41,800 bases of DNA from an uncultured Dokdonia sp. (GCA_913060645.1 CAJXSW010000012.1:1-41800); one strand, 5' to 3'; shown: positions 1 through 8,063, numbered from the stretch's first letter. The notes: generated by a model not told the origin, from the sequence alone. Numbers and translations are program-made.

Positions 1-47
1 CTACACTATCCTCTTCGTCGGCAGCGTCAGATGTGTATAAGAGACAG
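1..47 (+). other. Illumina Nextera i5-side adapter (not genomic)
   Basis: Positions 29-47 are the Tn5 mosaic-end read AGATGTGTATAAGAGACAG, preceded at 15-28 by TCGTCGGCAGCGTC. Positions 7-14 (TATCCTCT) match a standard Nextera i5 index, and 1-6 are the tail of the P5 oligo. Genomic DNA begins at 48. This is library sequence left in the assembly, not a transposon. Confidence 0.98.
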
Positions 48-49
48 GT

Positions 50-214
50 TATATACCAAGTGTTGCCTTTGAAGAGAAGACCGGAATAGATATGCCTATA
101 GGAATTCGACAAAACATGATTATTTCTGGTGATGAATGGGATGAAGAAGGAGATGATTTGAAGAATAAATATCCTAAACTATGGATGGCTTTTGAGGAAA
201 ATTCTAGTAGCTGA
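50..214 (+). CDS. 3' fragment of an unidentified gene (C-terminal 54 residues)
   Basis: An open frame runs from the first genomic bases to TGA at 212-214 and begins Tyr-Ile-Pro-Ser-Val-Ala-Phe. It is hydrophilic and acidic, with a Gly-Asp-Glu-Trp-Asp-Glu-Glu-Gly-Asp-Asp stretch and an end in Glu-Asn-Ser-Ser-Ser. It has no membrane segment. The 5' part was lost at the contig edge. I do not recognise the family. A 65-codon frame exists on the opposite strand (49-246), but its Ser/Phe-rich product looks like a shadow of this acidic frame. The coding call is moderate because so little remains. Confidence 0.5.
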   Translation, partial: YIPSVAFEEKTGIDMPIGIRQNMIISGDEWDEEGDDLKNKYPKLWMAFEENSSS

Positions 215-314
215 TACATGTTCAGAAATGAAAAATCGATTAACATACAATATCTAGTTAACTCGAAGTAATTTACAAACAGCAGTAAAACCTCTAGTAA
301 ATCAAGACAGGCTT

Positions 315-1277
315 TTACAACGTAAACCCAATCCTAATACCTCCCCATTTATAAGAGCTACCAGTTGCAAATTCCTTTGTGATTACGGAGCGAGTGTATT
401 CAAAATAGAGCGTTTTTGTTTTAAGAATAATTCCGTAATCAAACTGTCCCGTTACTCTTTGTACATCTCCAGACTCAATGGTGTATGGACTATTCCGATT
501 AATCAATCCTCCTTGTAATGTAGCGTCATAACCAATGACGCTCACCATAGGAGCGGCATAGGCATATAGTTTGAAACCGCTACGCTCTGATAGTGATGAA
601 AATGAATTATTAATAATTCCCACAGTACTATTTACTCCTAGTGATCCATTAGTAAAAAGGGTTCCTACCTTTACATTTGCACTCGCTTGAAGCGAAAATA
701 GATCTTCATATCGCACAAGTTGCTTTTCATATCCTACTTCGTAGTTAAGTACGAGATCATTTTTAATTTGATTTTTCCACCCTAGCGGAATTTTATTTCC
801 CGTAGCCTCATGAATGCCCCGCTGCATTTCTTCTCCAAACGCTCCAGGACCTATAATTCCGATACTTAAACCACTACTAAATATACTCTTCGCAGAAGCA
901 TCTACCGCAATCATGGAGTTTTTTAGCATTATTGCTGCGGCAAATGGCCTGTCACCCACTTGTATTTCTGGGAGCTCATAATGATTAGTTGTAAACCCTA
1001 TATGCTCGATGGATAATCCATAGCGACGCTCGGTATTTTTAGGTATATAAAACAACTTATTTACAGGATTTTTCGCTAAGAATGGTGCTACCAATTCAAA
1101 ACTATAACCTTGGGTATAATTTTCATCTGTTGCAGCAAAGTAGTCATTGTCGTAGCTAAATCTAAAATAGTGATTTGTGTTTATTGCTCTATAAGAAGTG
1201 GTATTATCAATTTTTTGGCTCCAAGAATACTGACTTGAAAGCGATAACATAAGTAGTAGATAACACAAATTCTTCAT
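315..1277 (-). CDS. LpxR/DUF2219-type outer-membrane lipid A deacylase family protein
   Basis: The 320-residue product has a signal peptide (about 1-20) and is a predicted outer-membrane beta-barrel ending in an aromatic/aliphatic strand (Gly-Gly-Ile-Arg-Ile-Gly-Phe-Thr-Leu). Family marks of the LpxR (DUF2219) fold are visible. They are Asn44-Asp45 followed by Thr-Asp-Glu-Asn-Tyr-Thr-Gln-Gly (50-57), Gly-Asp-Arg-Pro-Phe-Ala (108-113), and His156 in a Gly-Ile-His-Glu-Ala-Thr-Gly context. In Salmonella LpxR, Asn, Asp, Thr, His and Glu residues form the Ca2+-dependent active site that removes the 3'-acyloxyacyl chain of lipid A. The same fold occurs widely in Bacteroidota with untested substrates, so the reaction is inferred. 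The gene is divergent from the DinB gene; a copy of the genome palindrome lies between them. Confidence 0.8.
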   Translation of the reverse strand: MKNLCYLLLMLSLSSQYSWSQKIDNTTSYRAINTNHYFRFSYDNDYFAATDENYTQGYSFELVAPFLAKNPVNKLFYIPKNTERRYGLSIEHIGFTTNHYELPEIQVGDRPFAAAIMLKNSMIAVDASAKSIFSSGLSIGIIGPGAFGEEMQRGIHEATGNKIPLGWKNQIKNDLVLNYEVGYEKQLVRYEDLFSLQASANVKVGTLFTNGSLGVNSTVGIINNSFSSLSERSGFKLYAYAAPMVSVIGYDATLQGGLINRNSPYTIESGDVQRVTGQFDYGIILKTKTLYFEYTRSVITKEFATGSSYKWGGIRIGFTL

Positions 1278-1358
1278 ACTAAGTATACGAGAAACTTGTA
1301 TTCAAGGTTTTCAAAATAAGAGCCAAATTTTATATCATAAAAGATATGATCACCATGC

Positions 1359-1376
1359 ACGCTTTCGCGAAAGCGT
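1359..1376. repeat. Palindromic repeat copy 1
   Basis: A perfect 18-bp palindrome (ACGCTTTCGCGAAAGCGT) in the divergent lpxR-like/DinB intergenic region, 33 bp before the DinB start. Confidence 0.95.
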
Positions 1377-1408
1377 AATAAATAATATCTTGTCATAAAA
1401 CTACATAG

Positions 1409-1882
1409 ATGACTACTTCACAATTACTAGGCGTTCACCTACAGCAACTCATTACAGGGCCTAATCTGACGGGATCACATCTATCGCAACATCTAGATGA
1501 TGTTTCTGTAAATGAAGCCATCACGAGTCTCTATGGACTCAATAGTATAGCGCAGCTGGTATTTCATATTCACTACTACATAAATGCTGTGGGAGACGTA
1601 CTAGAAGGCAAACCACTTCTTGCTAAGGATTCTTTAAGTTTTAATGTTCCCTTGATTAATACGGAAGCAGCATGGCAATTACAAAAAGAACAACTCTATG
1701 CGGCGACACATCGCTGTGCACAACTAGTAAAAGATTTTCCTCAAGAGAAATTAAAAGAAGAATTTGTGTTGAAAAAATATGGCAGTTATGAGCATAACTT
1801 AGTAGGCCTACTAGAGCACTCACATTATCATTTTGGCCAGATGGTAATTATAAAGAAAATATTGCGAGCCCAAGTAAAGTAA
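1409..1882 (+). CDS. DinB-superfamily (DUF1572-like) protein
   Basis: This 157-residue protein has the length and helical character of the DinB/YfiT four-helix bundle. Histidines are placed where the family binds a metal: His53/His55 (Phe-His-Ile-His-Tyr-Tyr) and His137/139/141 near the C-terminus (Glu-His-Ser-His-Tyr-His-Phe-Gly-Gln-Met). There is no signal peptide, so it is cytoplasmic. Many family members are metal-dependent thiol-S-transferases or damage-inducible proteins of unknown substrate, so the exact function cannot be assigned. It stands alone between a divergent gene and a bidirectional terminator. Confidence 0.75.
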   Translation: MTTSQLLGVHLQQLITGPNLTGSHLSQHLDDVSVNEAITSLYGLNSIAQLVFHIHYYINAVGDVLEGKPLLAKDSLSFNVPLINTEAAWQLQKEQLYAATHRCAQLVKDFPQEKLKEEFVLKKYGSYEHNLVGLLEHSHYHFGQMVIIKKILRAQVK

Positions 1883-1902
1883 TCTACCGCTACACTTTAA
1901 GC

Positions 1903-1937
1903 AAAAAAAATCTCGATATTGCTATCGAGATTTTTTT
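1903..1937. terminator. Bidirectional intrinsic terminator, DinB gene / accC
   Basis: An 8-bp stem TCTCGATA/TATCGAGA with a 4-nt loop, preceded by eight A and followed by seven T. It works in both directions and separates two convergent genes. Confidence 0.9.
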
Positions 1938-1940
1938 AAT

Positions 1941-3293
1941 CTATTCTTGTTCTGCTGGCTTCATTACAAAGTCTTCCATAAACTTCGTTGTATAATTACC
2001 AGCTATATAATCCGGGTGATCCATTAACTGTCTGTGAAAAGGAATTGTTGTTTTAATTCCTTCTATCACAAACTCATCAAGAGCACGCTTCATTTTATTA
2101 ATTGCCTCTTCTCTAGTTTGCGCAGTAGTAATCAACTTTGCAATCATAGAGTCATAATTAGGAGGAATCATATAGCCACTATAAACGTGAGTATCTATAC
2201 GCACTCCGTGACCTCCTGGTGCATGCAAATTAGTAATGCGCCCTGGTGATGGTCTAAAACCGTTATAAGGATCTTCTGCGTTTATACGACACTCGATAGA
2301 GTGTAACTGTGGATAATAATTTTTTCCTGATACTGGTACTCCCGCAGCAACAAGTATTTGCTCACGTATTAAATCGTAATCTACTACTTGCTCTGTAATA
2401 GGATGCTCTACTTGGATACGAGTGTTCATCTCCATGAAGTAGAAGTTGCGGTGCTTATCTACAAGGAACTCTACCGTACCTGCTCCTTCATACTTAATAT
2501 ATTCGGCAGCTTTTACGGCAGCTTCTCCCATACGCTCACGTAGGTCATCTGTCATAAATGGTGACGGAGTTTCCTCAGTAAGTTTCTGATGACGTCTTTG
2601 TACAGAACAATCTCTTTCAGAAAGGTGACACGCTTTACCGTTGCTATCTCCTACAATCTGGATTTCAATATGGCGTGGCTCTTCAATAAGCTTTTCCATA
2701 TACATACCGTCATTACCAAATGCTGCGGCACTTTCTTGACGAGCACCTTCCCAAGCCTTAAGAAGATCTTCTTTCTTCCATACAGCACGCATACCTTTAC
2801 CACCACCACCGGCAGTAGCTTTAAGCATAACAGGGTAACCAGTTTCTTTTGCTAGTTTCTGGCACTCTTCAAAGTCTTTTATAATTCCGTCAGATCCAGG
2901 CACACATGGTACACCAGCTGCTTTCATTGTTTTCTTTGCAGTTGCCTTATCTCCCATTTTAGAAATCATCTCTGCAGATGCTCCTATAAATTTGATATCG
3001 TGCTCCTCACATATTTTTGAAAACTTTGCATTTTCAGATAAGAAACCATATCCCGGATGAATTGCGTCTGCATTTGTAATCTCCGCAGCAGCAATAACAT
3101 TAGACATTTTAAGATAAGACTCTGCACTAGGAGCAGGTCCTATACATACGGCCTCATCTGCAAACTTCACGTGTAAACTCTCACGATCTGCAGTAGAGTA
3201 TACCGCTACGGTTTTGATTCCCATCTCCTTACACGTGCGTATAACACGGAGTGCGATCTCACCACGATTTGCTATAAGTATCTTTTTAAACAT
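1941..3293 (-). CDS. accC: Acetyl-CoA carboxylase, biotin carboxylase subunit
   Basis: AccC carries out ATP-dependent carboxylation of the biotin carried by AccB, the first half of malonyl-CoA formation. The 450-residue length is standard. It starts [14 protein letters not shown]. The N-terminal carboxylase domain is followed by an ATP-grasp with the glycine-rich loop Gly-Gly-Gly-Gly-Lys-Gly (162-167), the catalytic/metal stretch [10 protein letters not shown] (288-297), and the C-terminal carboxylase domain. It is the last gene of a minus-strand fabH-accB-accC run. It sits 106 bp after accB, a gap that holds a palindrome copy. No carboxyltransferase (accA/accD) gene is in the window. Confidence 0.97.
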   Translation of the reverse strand: MFKKILIANRGEIALRVIRTCKEMGIKTVAVYSTADRESLHVKFADEAVCIGPAPSAESYLKMSNVIAAAEITNADAIHPGYGFLSENAKFSKICEEHDIKFIGASAEMISKMGDKATAKKTMKAAGVPCVPGSDGIIKDFEECQKLAKETGYPVMLKATAGGGGKGMRAVWKKEDLLKAWEGARQESAAAFGNDGMYMEKLIEEPRHIEIQIVGDSNGKACHLSERDCSVQRRHQKLTEETPSPFMTDDLRERMGEAAVKAAEYIKYEGAGTVEFLVDKHRNFYFMEMNTRIQVEHPITEQVVDYDLIREQILVAAGVPVSGKNYYPQLHSIECRINAEDPYNGFRPSPGRITNLHAPGGHGVRIDTHVYSGYMIPPNYDSMIAKLITTAQTREEAINKMKRALDEFVIEGIKTTIPFHRQLMDHPDYIAGNYTTKFMEDFVMKPAEQE

Positions 3294-3338
3294 AGTGTTT
3301 ATTTTTTATTGTGGTACGTAAAGATGAGTAGTAAGGTT

Positions 3339-3356
3339 ACGCTTTCGCGAAAGCAT
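3339..3356. repeat. Palindromic repeat copy 2
   Basis: ACGCTTTCGCGAAAGCAT: core intact, one outer base changed. It lies inside the accB-accC intergenic gap, so it would be transcribed if the two genes share an mRNA. Confidence 0.93.
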
Positions 3357-3399
3357 ACTACCACAATACCTCCTCAATGATTAAAATACCCGTAGGGGA

Positions 3400-3888
3400 T
3401 TATGACGGATCTACCAAGAATAATGGTTGATCAAACTCTACAGGAGAAGAATCATGTACAAGAATCTTTACGATTGTTCCAGATACTTCACTTTCGATCT
3501 CGTTAAAAAGCTTCATCGCTTCAATAACACAAAGTACATCTCCTTCTGAGATTTGTTTTCCTACTTCAACAAACATAGGCTTGTCTGGTGCAGGTTTTCT
3601 ATAAAAAGTTCCAATAATAGGAGACTTTATAGTGATATATTTTGAATTTTCATCCTCTGCTGGAGCAGCTGGTGCTACAGGAGCCGCTGCTTCTGGAGCA
3701 GGTGCTGCTGCAACTGGCGCTTGAGGAGCCATTTGCATTGCAGGCATTTGCTGTAAGAAAGTAGTAGGTGCCTTATCATCTTCGCCAGTCTTGATAGTGA
3801 TTTTTACGTCATCCATTTCAAGTTTTACTTCGCTCGCGCCAGACTTTGCAACAAATCTGATCAGGTTTTGAATTTCTTTTAAATCCAT
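3400..3888 (-). CDS. accB: Biotin carboxyl carrier protein of acetyl-CoA carboxylase
   Basis: The 162-residue protein has the usual BCCP layout. There is a short helical N-terminal region (1-35) and an Ala/Pro-rich linker (about 50-80). A biotinyl/lipoyl domain follows, with the biotin-attachment motif Glu-Ala-Met-Lys-Leu and the target Lys126. Expected partners are AccC, encoded just downstream, and AccA/AccD encoded elsewhere. It lies 27 bp after fabH, consistent with co-transcription. Confidence 0.97.
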   Translation of the reverse strand: MDLKEIQNLIRFVAKSGASEVKLEMDDVKITIKTGEDDKAPTTFLQQMPAMQMAPQAPVAAAPAPEAAAPVAPAAPAEDENSKYITIKSPIIGTFYRKPAPDKPMFVEVGKQISEGDVLCVIEAMKLFNEIESEVSGTIVKILVHDSSPVEFDQPLFLVDPS

Positions 3889-3915
3889 AAGTGTTTGAAT
3901 TTAGCTTGTTTAGTT

Positions 3916-4914
3916 TTAGTTGGAGTCATATGCCCACTTGAAGTAAATAGAACCCCAAGTGAATCCACCACCAAAGGCAGCAAATATAATATTATCTCCT
4001 TTTTTTAGTTGGTTTTCGTAATCACTCATCAGCAAAGGTAAGGTAGCTGACGTGGTATTTCCATACCTATGTATATTAATAAGTACTTTATCATCATCAA
4101 GACCCATTCGTCTTGAGGTAGCATCTATAATACGCTTGTTTGCTTGATGTGCGATAAGGAAGTCTACGTCGTCACCCGTAAGGTTATTACGCTTCATTAT
4201 TTTATCACTTACATCTGCCATATTAGACACTGCAAATTTAAAAACAGTCTTCCCATCTTGAAAAACGGTGTGCTGTTTATTATCTATAGTTTCTTGTGAA
4301 GGAGGTAATATACTTCCTCCGGCATCAATCTTAAGATACTCTCTACCTATTCCATCAGATCTTAATAGCTCATCTTGCAATCCTAATCCTTCTTGATTAG
4401 GTTCAAACAAGACAGCACCAGCACCATCACCAAAGATGATACAGGTTGTTCTATCTGTATAGTCTATAATAGAGGACATTTTATCTGCCCCGATAAGAAG
4501 TATTTTTTTATAGCGACCAGACTCAATATAGCTCGCTGCTGTAGACATTCCATAAAGGAAGCTAGAACATGCAGCCGAAAGATCAAATGCAAATGCATTT
4601 ACGGCTCCTATTTGAGTTGCAGTATATACTGCTGTGGATGCAACAGGCATATCTGGTGTCGCAGTCGCAACTATGACCATATCAATTTCTGAGGGGTCTA
4701 GTTGTCTTTTTGCAAGAAGGTCTTGGGCTGCCTTTATGGCTAGAAACGAAGTTCCCTTTCCCTTTTCCTTGAGGATTCTACGTTCTTTAATACCAGTGCG
4801 AGAGGTTATCCACTCATCATTAGTATCTACCATGCCTGCCAGTATTTCATTGGTCAAGACATAGTCTGGAACGTAAGCGCCTACAGCTGTAATTGCCGCT
4901 GAGATTTTACTCAT
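3916..4914 (-). CDS. fabH: 3-oxoacyl-[acyl-carrier-protein] synthase III (KAS III)
   Basis: FabH condenses acetyl-CoA or a branched starter acyl-CoA with malonyl-ACP to begin fatty-acid synthesis. The 332-residue sequence has a complete catalytic triad: Cys116 (Ala-Ala-Cys-Ser-Ser), His256 (Ile-Ala-His-Gln-Ala-Asn) and Asn286 (Tyr-Gly-Asn-Thr-Thr). A Gly-Asp-Gly-Ala-Gly-Ala-Val-Leu-Phe segment and a C-terminal Phe-Gly-Gly-Gly-Phe-Thr-Trp-Gly are also present. Being first in the fabH-accB-accC run couples the starter condensation with malonyl-CoA supply. Its upstream region holds a 12-bp inverted repeat and the rpmF terminator, so it probably has its own promoter. Confidence 0.96.
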   Translation of the reverse strand: MSKISAAITAVGAYVPDYVLTNEILAGMVDTNDEWITSRTGIKERRILKEKGKGTSFLAIKAAQDLLAKRQLDPSEIDMVIVATATPDMPVASTAVYTATQIGAVNAFAFDLSAACSSFLYGMSTAASYIESGRYKKILLIGADKMSSIIDYTDRTTCIIFGDGAGAVLFEPNQEGLGLQDELLRSDGIGREYLKIDAGGSILPPSQETIDNKQHTVFQDGKTVFKFAVSNMADVSDKIMKRNNLTGDDVDFLIAHQANKRIIDATSRRMGLDDDKVLINIHRYGNTTSATLPLLMSDYENQLKKGDNIIFAAFGGGFTWGSIYFKWAYDSN

Positions 4915-4979
4915 TTGTTTCAGTTAGATTTTTTCGAATATTGACGATTATAGTCAAAAACGAGGGGAAAAATACTAAA

Positions 4980-5022
4980 AATTGATCAAAACCAGCCTTT
5001 AATTAACTTTTTTTGATCAATT
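4980..5022. promoter_or_regulatory. Inverted repeat upstream of fabH (possible operator)
   Basis: AATTGATCAAAA (4980-4991) and TTTTGATCAATT (5011-5022) are perfect inverted copies separated by 19 bp. They lie 66-108 bp upstream of the fabH start. The internal TTGATCAA is itself a palindrome, so each arm is a dyad. This suits a dimeric regulator binding at two sites; it could instead be a weak RNA hairpin. No regulator gene is adjacent. Confidence 0.45.
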
Positions 5023-5028
5023 GTGAGC

Positions 5029-5057
5029 ATAAAAAAAACTCTCACAACGTGAGAGTT
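5029..5057 (-). terminator. Intrinsic terminator after rpmF
   Basis: On the minus strand, a 9-bp stem (AACTCTCAC/GTGAGAGTT) with a 3-nt loop is followed by a run of T. It sits 20 bp after the rpmF stop and separates rpmF from fabH. Confidence 0.9.
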
Positions 5058-5077
5058 CTATTTTATAAAAGCAAAGC

Positions 5078-5275
5078 TTACGCCTCTACTTCTTCCGTCT
5101 TATCAATAACTACTTGACCTCTATAGTACAACTTCCCTTCAAACCAGTGTGCTCTGTGGTAAAGGTGTGCCTCTCCAGTTGTTGGATCTACAGCTATTTG
5201 TGGTATAGCAGCTTTGTAATGCGTTCTTCTTTTATCTCTTCTTGTTTTGGAGATTTTTCTCTTAGGATGTGCCAT
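5078..5275 (-). CDS. rpmF: 50S ribosomal protein L32
   Basis: The 65-residue basic protein starts [17 protein letters not shown], a typical L32 N-terminus. It has no cysteines, so it is the zinc-free form. It ends in an acidic tail (Glu-Glu-Val-Glu-Ala). It lies 9 bp after the DUF177 gene; the DUF177-rpmF pair beside fatty-acid genes is a widely conserved bacterial arrangement. Confidence 0.97.
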   Translation of the reverse strand: MAHPKRKISKTRRDKRRTHYKAAIPQIAVDPTTGEAHLYHRAHWFEGKLYYRGQVVIDKTEEVEA

Positions 5276-5284
5276 TACGTACTC

Positions 5285-5824
5285 TTATTTATCTGTTAAT
5301 AGTTTTTTTAAAGAATCCCATCTAGGATCTGTATCTTCTTTTTCTTCTTTTACTTTTTGATCCGGAATACTTAATTCTTCCAGCCTATCTAATATATCTG
5401 ACTGCAATGTCCCATCCTCAATACCAGGGTGAACCCTCTTATTAGGCAGTGCCAATATAATGAGTTCATAAATATACTGAGCGACATTTACTTCATACTC
5501 ACCGTAAGGCAAGATTAAAATATCTTCAATATCATTATTAAACTCTTGACCAAACTTCACTACGAGAGTGTAGACATCTTCTACAGGTTGATCATAAGGC
5601 TCATTAGTAACATCACAATTTACATTGATAGTACCTGAGATTTTAAAATCAAACTCCATAAAAGTAGACTTCTTTGTTAAGAGAAGTGTAGCCTCAATGT
5701 TTGAGTCATTAAAGTCATCATATTCAAAAAGATCAAAGAACGATTTTGTAATCGTGTAATCAAATGTATGCTCTCCTTCTTTTAAACCTACGTATTGTAT
5801 GGTGTATGGTTTCAATCCTTTCAT
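5285..5824 (-). CDS. DUF177 (YceD-family) protein
   Basis: The 179-residue acidic cytoplasmic protein belongs to the DUF177/YceD family, usually encoded just before rpmF. In plants and bacteria the family has been linked to 23S rRNA accumulation. The frame stays open 33 bp further upstream, to an ATG at 5857. I place the start at 5824 (Met-Lys-Gly-Leu-Lys-Pro-Tyr) because a consensus -7 promoter box lies at 5847-5854 on this strand, inside the longer version. Family members also begin near this point (Tyr-Val-Gly-Leu-Lys-Glu-Gly). The C-terminal third is highly charged. Confidence 0.9.
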   Translation of the reverse strand: MKGLKPYTIQYVGLKEGEHTFDYTITKSFFDLFEYDDFNDSNIEATLLLTKKSTFMEFDFKISGTINVNCDVTNEPYDQPVEDVYTLVVKFGQEFNNDIEDILILPYGEYEVNVAQYIYELIILALPNKRVHPGIEDGTLQSDILDRLEELSIPDQKVKEEKEDTDPRWDSLKKLLTDK

Positions 5825-5846
5825 CACATCAGCCGTTTGGAGCGTG

Positions 5847-5854
5847 CAAAGATA
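5847..5854 (-). promoter_or_regulatory. -7 box for the DUF177-rpmF operon
   Basis: TATCTTTG on the minus strand matches the Bacteroidota -7 consensus TAnnTTTG. It is 23 bp upstream of the chosen ATG, giving a short leader. Confidence 0.65.
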
Positions 5855-5932
5855 CATAATTTTTTATATCACAAAGCACAAGCTCAATTTTATTTTAATT
5901 CTCTACAAATACTAAAATTGCACTTTAGTATC

Positions 5933-7015
5933 TTATCTTTTTGCTGGCGGTCTGCCTGATCGCTCTCTACCAGCACGTCTAGGAGAAACTTTAAGTACAT
6001 CCTTTGTAATCTCCTGATATTCTTTTCTTTTATTATAAATCTTTACCGCAGAAAATACAGCCTCCCTAAAAGAGCCTTCATCAGCAGCGCCTTTTCCAGC
6101 AATCTCATAAGCTGTGCCGTGATCTGGAGAAGTGCGAACCTTATCTAATCCCGCAGTATAATTTACCCCTTTACCAAAAGACAATGTCTTAAAAGGAATC
6201 AAGCCTTGGTCGTGATAAGCAGCTAGAATTGCATCAAAATTTTTATAATTCCCTGACCCAAAAAAGCTATCTGCAGCATAAGGCCCATAAACTAACTGAC
6301 CATTTGCACGCATTTTTTCAAGCGTAGGTATCAACACCTTATCATCATCATCTCCTATAACTCCATTATCTCCAACATGAGGATTAATACCCAGCAAAGC
6401 AATTTTAGGCCTATCTACGCCAAAATCTTGCTTCAAGGCATTATATAATGTATTTACTTTCTTGACAATCACCTCTGGTGTAATCTCACTAGCCACATCT
6501 TTTACAGGAACATGATCTGTTAGTAAACCTACTTTAAGCGTATCTGTAATCATAAGCATCATCGCATCACCCTCTAGCTCTTGTGCTAGATAATCTGTAT
6601 GACCCGGGAATGCAAAATCTTCTTTCTGGATATTAGCCTTATTTATAGGAGCGGTTACAAGTACATCAATATCTCCATTTTTAAGCGCCTTAGTAGCTTC
6701 CACAAAAGACTTTAAAGCATAATCGCCTGCTGTTTCAGTCGCCTCTCCCCATTTAATCTCTACAGGCTCCTTCCATAAATTATAGACGTTTATTTTGTTA
6801 TCTAACGCTTTCGCGAAAGCGTCTATCCCATGAAACTCCGCTTGTAAACTCAAAGACTTCTTAATATAAGAAAGTGTCTTTGCCGAAGCAAAAATTATAG
6901 GTGTACAAAAATCAAACATCATCACTTCTGAAAATGTCTTTATCACAACCTCTGCCCCTATGCCATTTAAATCTCCAATAGAAATCCCTACACGTACTTT
7001 TTGATCTTTATTCAT
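5933..7015 (-). CDS. pdxA: 4-hydroxythreonine-4-phosphate dehydrogenase
   Basis: PdxA oxidises 4-phosphohydroxy-L-threonine in the DXP-dependent vitamin B6 pathway. The 360-residue protein shows the N-terminal Gly-Ile-Ser-Ile-Gly-Asp-Leu-Asn-Gly-Ile-Gly, the metal-ligand motifs Gly-His-Thr-Asp and Ala-Ala-Tyr-His-Asp-Gln-Gly, and a C-terminal Thr-Ser-Pro-Asp-His-Gly-Thr-Ala. A basic, Pro/Arg-rich tail (Ser-Pro-Arg-Arg-Ala-Gly-Arg-Glu-Arg) extends past the usual end and may be lineage-specific. A palindrome copy lies inside the gene at 6805-6822 and is read as Ala-Phe-Ala-Lys-Ala. The gene is divergent from the riboflavin synthase gene. Confidence 0.96.
   Translation of the reverse strand: MNKDQKVRVGISIGDLNGIGAEVVIKTFSEVMMFDFCTPIIFASAKTLSYIKKSLSLQAEFHGIDAFAKALDNKINVYNLWKEPVEIKWGEATETAGDYALKSFVEATKALKNGDIDVLVTAPINKANIQKEDFAFPGHTDYLAQELEGDAMMLMITDTLKVGLLTDHVPVKDVASEITPEVIVKKVNTLYNALKQDFGVDRPKIALLGINPHVGDNGVIGDDDDKVLIPTLEKMRANGQLVYGPYAADSFFGSGNYKNFDAILAAYHDQGLIPFKTLSFGKGVNYTAGLDKVRTSPDHGTAYEIAGKGAADEGSFREAVFSAVKIYNKRKEYQEITKDVLKVSPRRAGRERSGRPPAKR
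6805..6822. repeat. Palindromic repeat copy 3, inside pdxA
   Basis: A perfect 18-bp palindrome translated in pdxA as Asp-Ala-Phe-Ala-Lys-Ala-Leu. It falls in a loop-like, poorly conserved part of the N-terminal half. Confidence 0.95.
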
Positions 7016-7048
7016 GTGATGCTTCTAGCGTTTTGTATTTTTACAACA

Positions 7049-7056
7049 CAAAAGTA
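7049..7056 (-). promoter_or_regulatory. -7 box for pdxA
   Basis: TACTTTTG on the minus strand fits TAnnTTTG and lies 34 bp before the pdxA ATG, in the 59-bp gap shared with the divergent riboflavin synthase gene. Confidence 0.6.
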
Positions 7057-7074
7057 ACCAAATAAAATCCATTC

Positions 7075-7662
7075 ATGTTTACAGGTATTATTGAAGATCT
7101 TGCTACTGTAGTTTCAATAGAAAAAGATCAGGAAAACATACACTACAAGATAAAAAGCAGCATCACTAGCCAACTCAAAATTGACCAAAGTGTTGCTCAC
7201 AATGGTGTTTGCCTAACTGTAGTGGCTATAGAAGATGATATCTACAAAGTTACAGCTATACAAGAAACTCTTGATAAGACAAATTTAAACAGCCTCGCTA
7301 CTAACGACACTGTAAATCTAGAGCGCGCTATGCAGTTAGGCGCCCGTCTTGACGGACATATTGTGCAGGGTCATGTAGACCAAGTGGGAACATGTACTAA
7401 CATTGAGGAAGAGGATGGAAGCTGGAGATTTACTTTTAAATATGATACTTCATTAGGAAATGTTACTATTGAAAAGGGATCTATCACTGTAAATGGGACA
7501 AGCTTAACCGTAGTAGACTCTACAGAAGGAGGGTTTAGTGTAGCTATTATTCCTTACACATATGAGAATACCGTATTTAAAGACTTTAAAATAGGCACGG
7601 AGGTAAACTTAGAGTTTGATGTAATAGGGAAATATGTAAAACGTCTTACGCAGGGCTATTAG
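7075..7662 (+). CDS. ribE: Riboflavin synthase, alpha subunit
   Basis: The enzyme dismutates two 6,7-dimethyl-8-ribityllumazine molecules to riboflavin. The 195-residue protein has two lumazine-binding barrels. The first starts Met-Phe-Thr-Gly-Ile-Ile-Glu and carries Asn-Gly-Val-Cys-Leu-Thr-Val. The second starts at Leu-Asp-Gly-His-Ile-Val-Gln-Gly-His-Val-Asp and carries Val-Asn-Gly-Thr-Ser-Leu-Thr-Val. Length and motifs are complete. The 3' end overlaps the convergent small-protein gene by 17 bp. Some databases name this gene ribC. Confidence 0.96.
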   Translation: MFTGIIEDLATVVSIEKDQENIHYKIKSSITSQLKIDQSVAHNGVCLTVVAIEDDIYKVTAIQETLDKTNLNSLATNDTVNLERAMQLGARLDGHIVQGHVDQVGTCTNIEEEDGSWRFTFKYDTSLGNVTIEKGSITVNGTSLTVVDSTEGGFSVAIIPYTYENTVFKDFKIGTEVNLEFDVIGKYVKRLTQGY

Positions 7663-7873
7663 ATCTAGCTTTATTTTTCTTGTAAGCGTAAAAAGCACCT
7701 GCTAGTACACCACAAATTACCAATATAATGATATTGTCATCTATAGGCGCGACAAGTCCAGGTAGAGAGGATGTCCCAGTGCCCGGAGGCGGAGGTCCAT
7801 CTTGTGCATATCCACATACCCCTACAAATGATAGGAGAATTGTTGCAATGAAAGTTCTGAGATTGGGGCTCAT
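7646..7873 (-). CDS. Small exported protein with PID-CTERM-like C-terminal segment
   Basis: The 75-residue protein has a signal peptide (about 1-23, ending Gly-Tyr-Ala-Gln) and a short Gly/Pro-rich spacer (Asp-Gly-Pro-Pro-Pro-Pro-Gly). It then has Ala-Pro-Ile-Asp-Asp-Asn, one membrane segment (about 48-65) and a basic tail (Tyr-Lys-Lys-Asn-Lys-Ala-Arg). A Pro-Ile-Asp motif, transmembrane helix and basic end resemble the PID-CTERM putative sorting segments of Bacteroidota, which suggests processing or anchoring at the inner membrane. Almost nothing is left as a mature domain, so the cargo would be a tiny peptide. The function is unknown. It overlaps the riboflavin synthase gene tail-to-tail. 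Confidence 0.75.
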   Translation of the reverse strand: MSPNLRTFIATILLSFVGVCGYAQDGPPPPGTGTSSLPGLVAPIDDNIIILVICGVLAGAFYAYKKNKARSNSPA

Positions 7874-8032
7874 AATAATTCAAAAGTAATACCTCTTAGA
7901 CTGCAAAATAATCTTACTGTCTTCAGAGTATAGGTTGGGTATAATTGTGTCTTTCAACGTCAATAATACGCATTTAATCGTAAAAACAAGCAAATTACTT
8001 GTAGTTTTAATTTAAAATAAGAATACAGTAAA

Positions 8033-8063
8033 ATATTAATCATCTAGGTTAACTGATTAATAT
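8033..8063. other. Inverted repeat in the gene-free gap before the tRNA
   Basis: ATATTAATCA (8033-8042) and TGATTAATAT (8054-8063) form a 10-bp dyad with an 11-nt spacer. There is no T-run after it. It could be an AT-rich operator or a weak hairpin. The remaining bases between 7874 and 8112 show nothing else I can name. Confidence 0.35.

Noticed and set aside
49-246. 65-codon minus-strand frame at the left edge
   Set aside because: Its Ser/Phe-rich product mirrors the acidic plus-strand frame at 50-214, which is the more protein-like of the two; the call stays uncertain.
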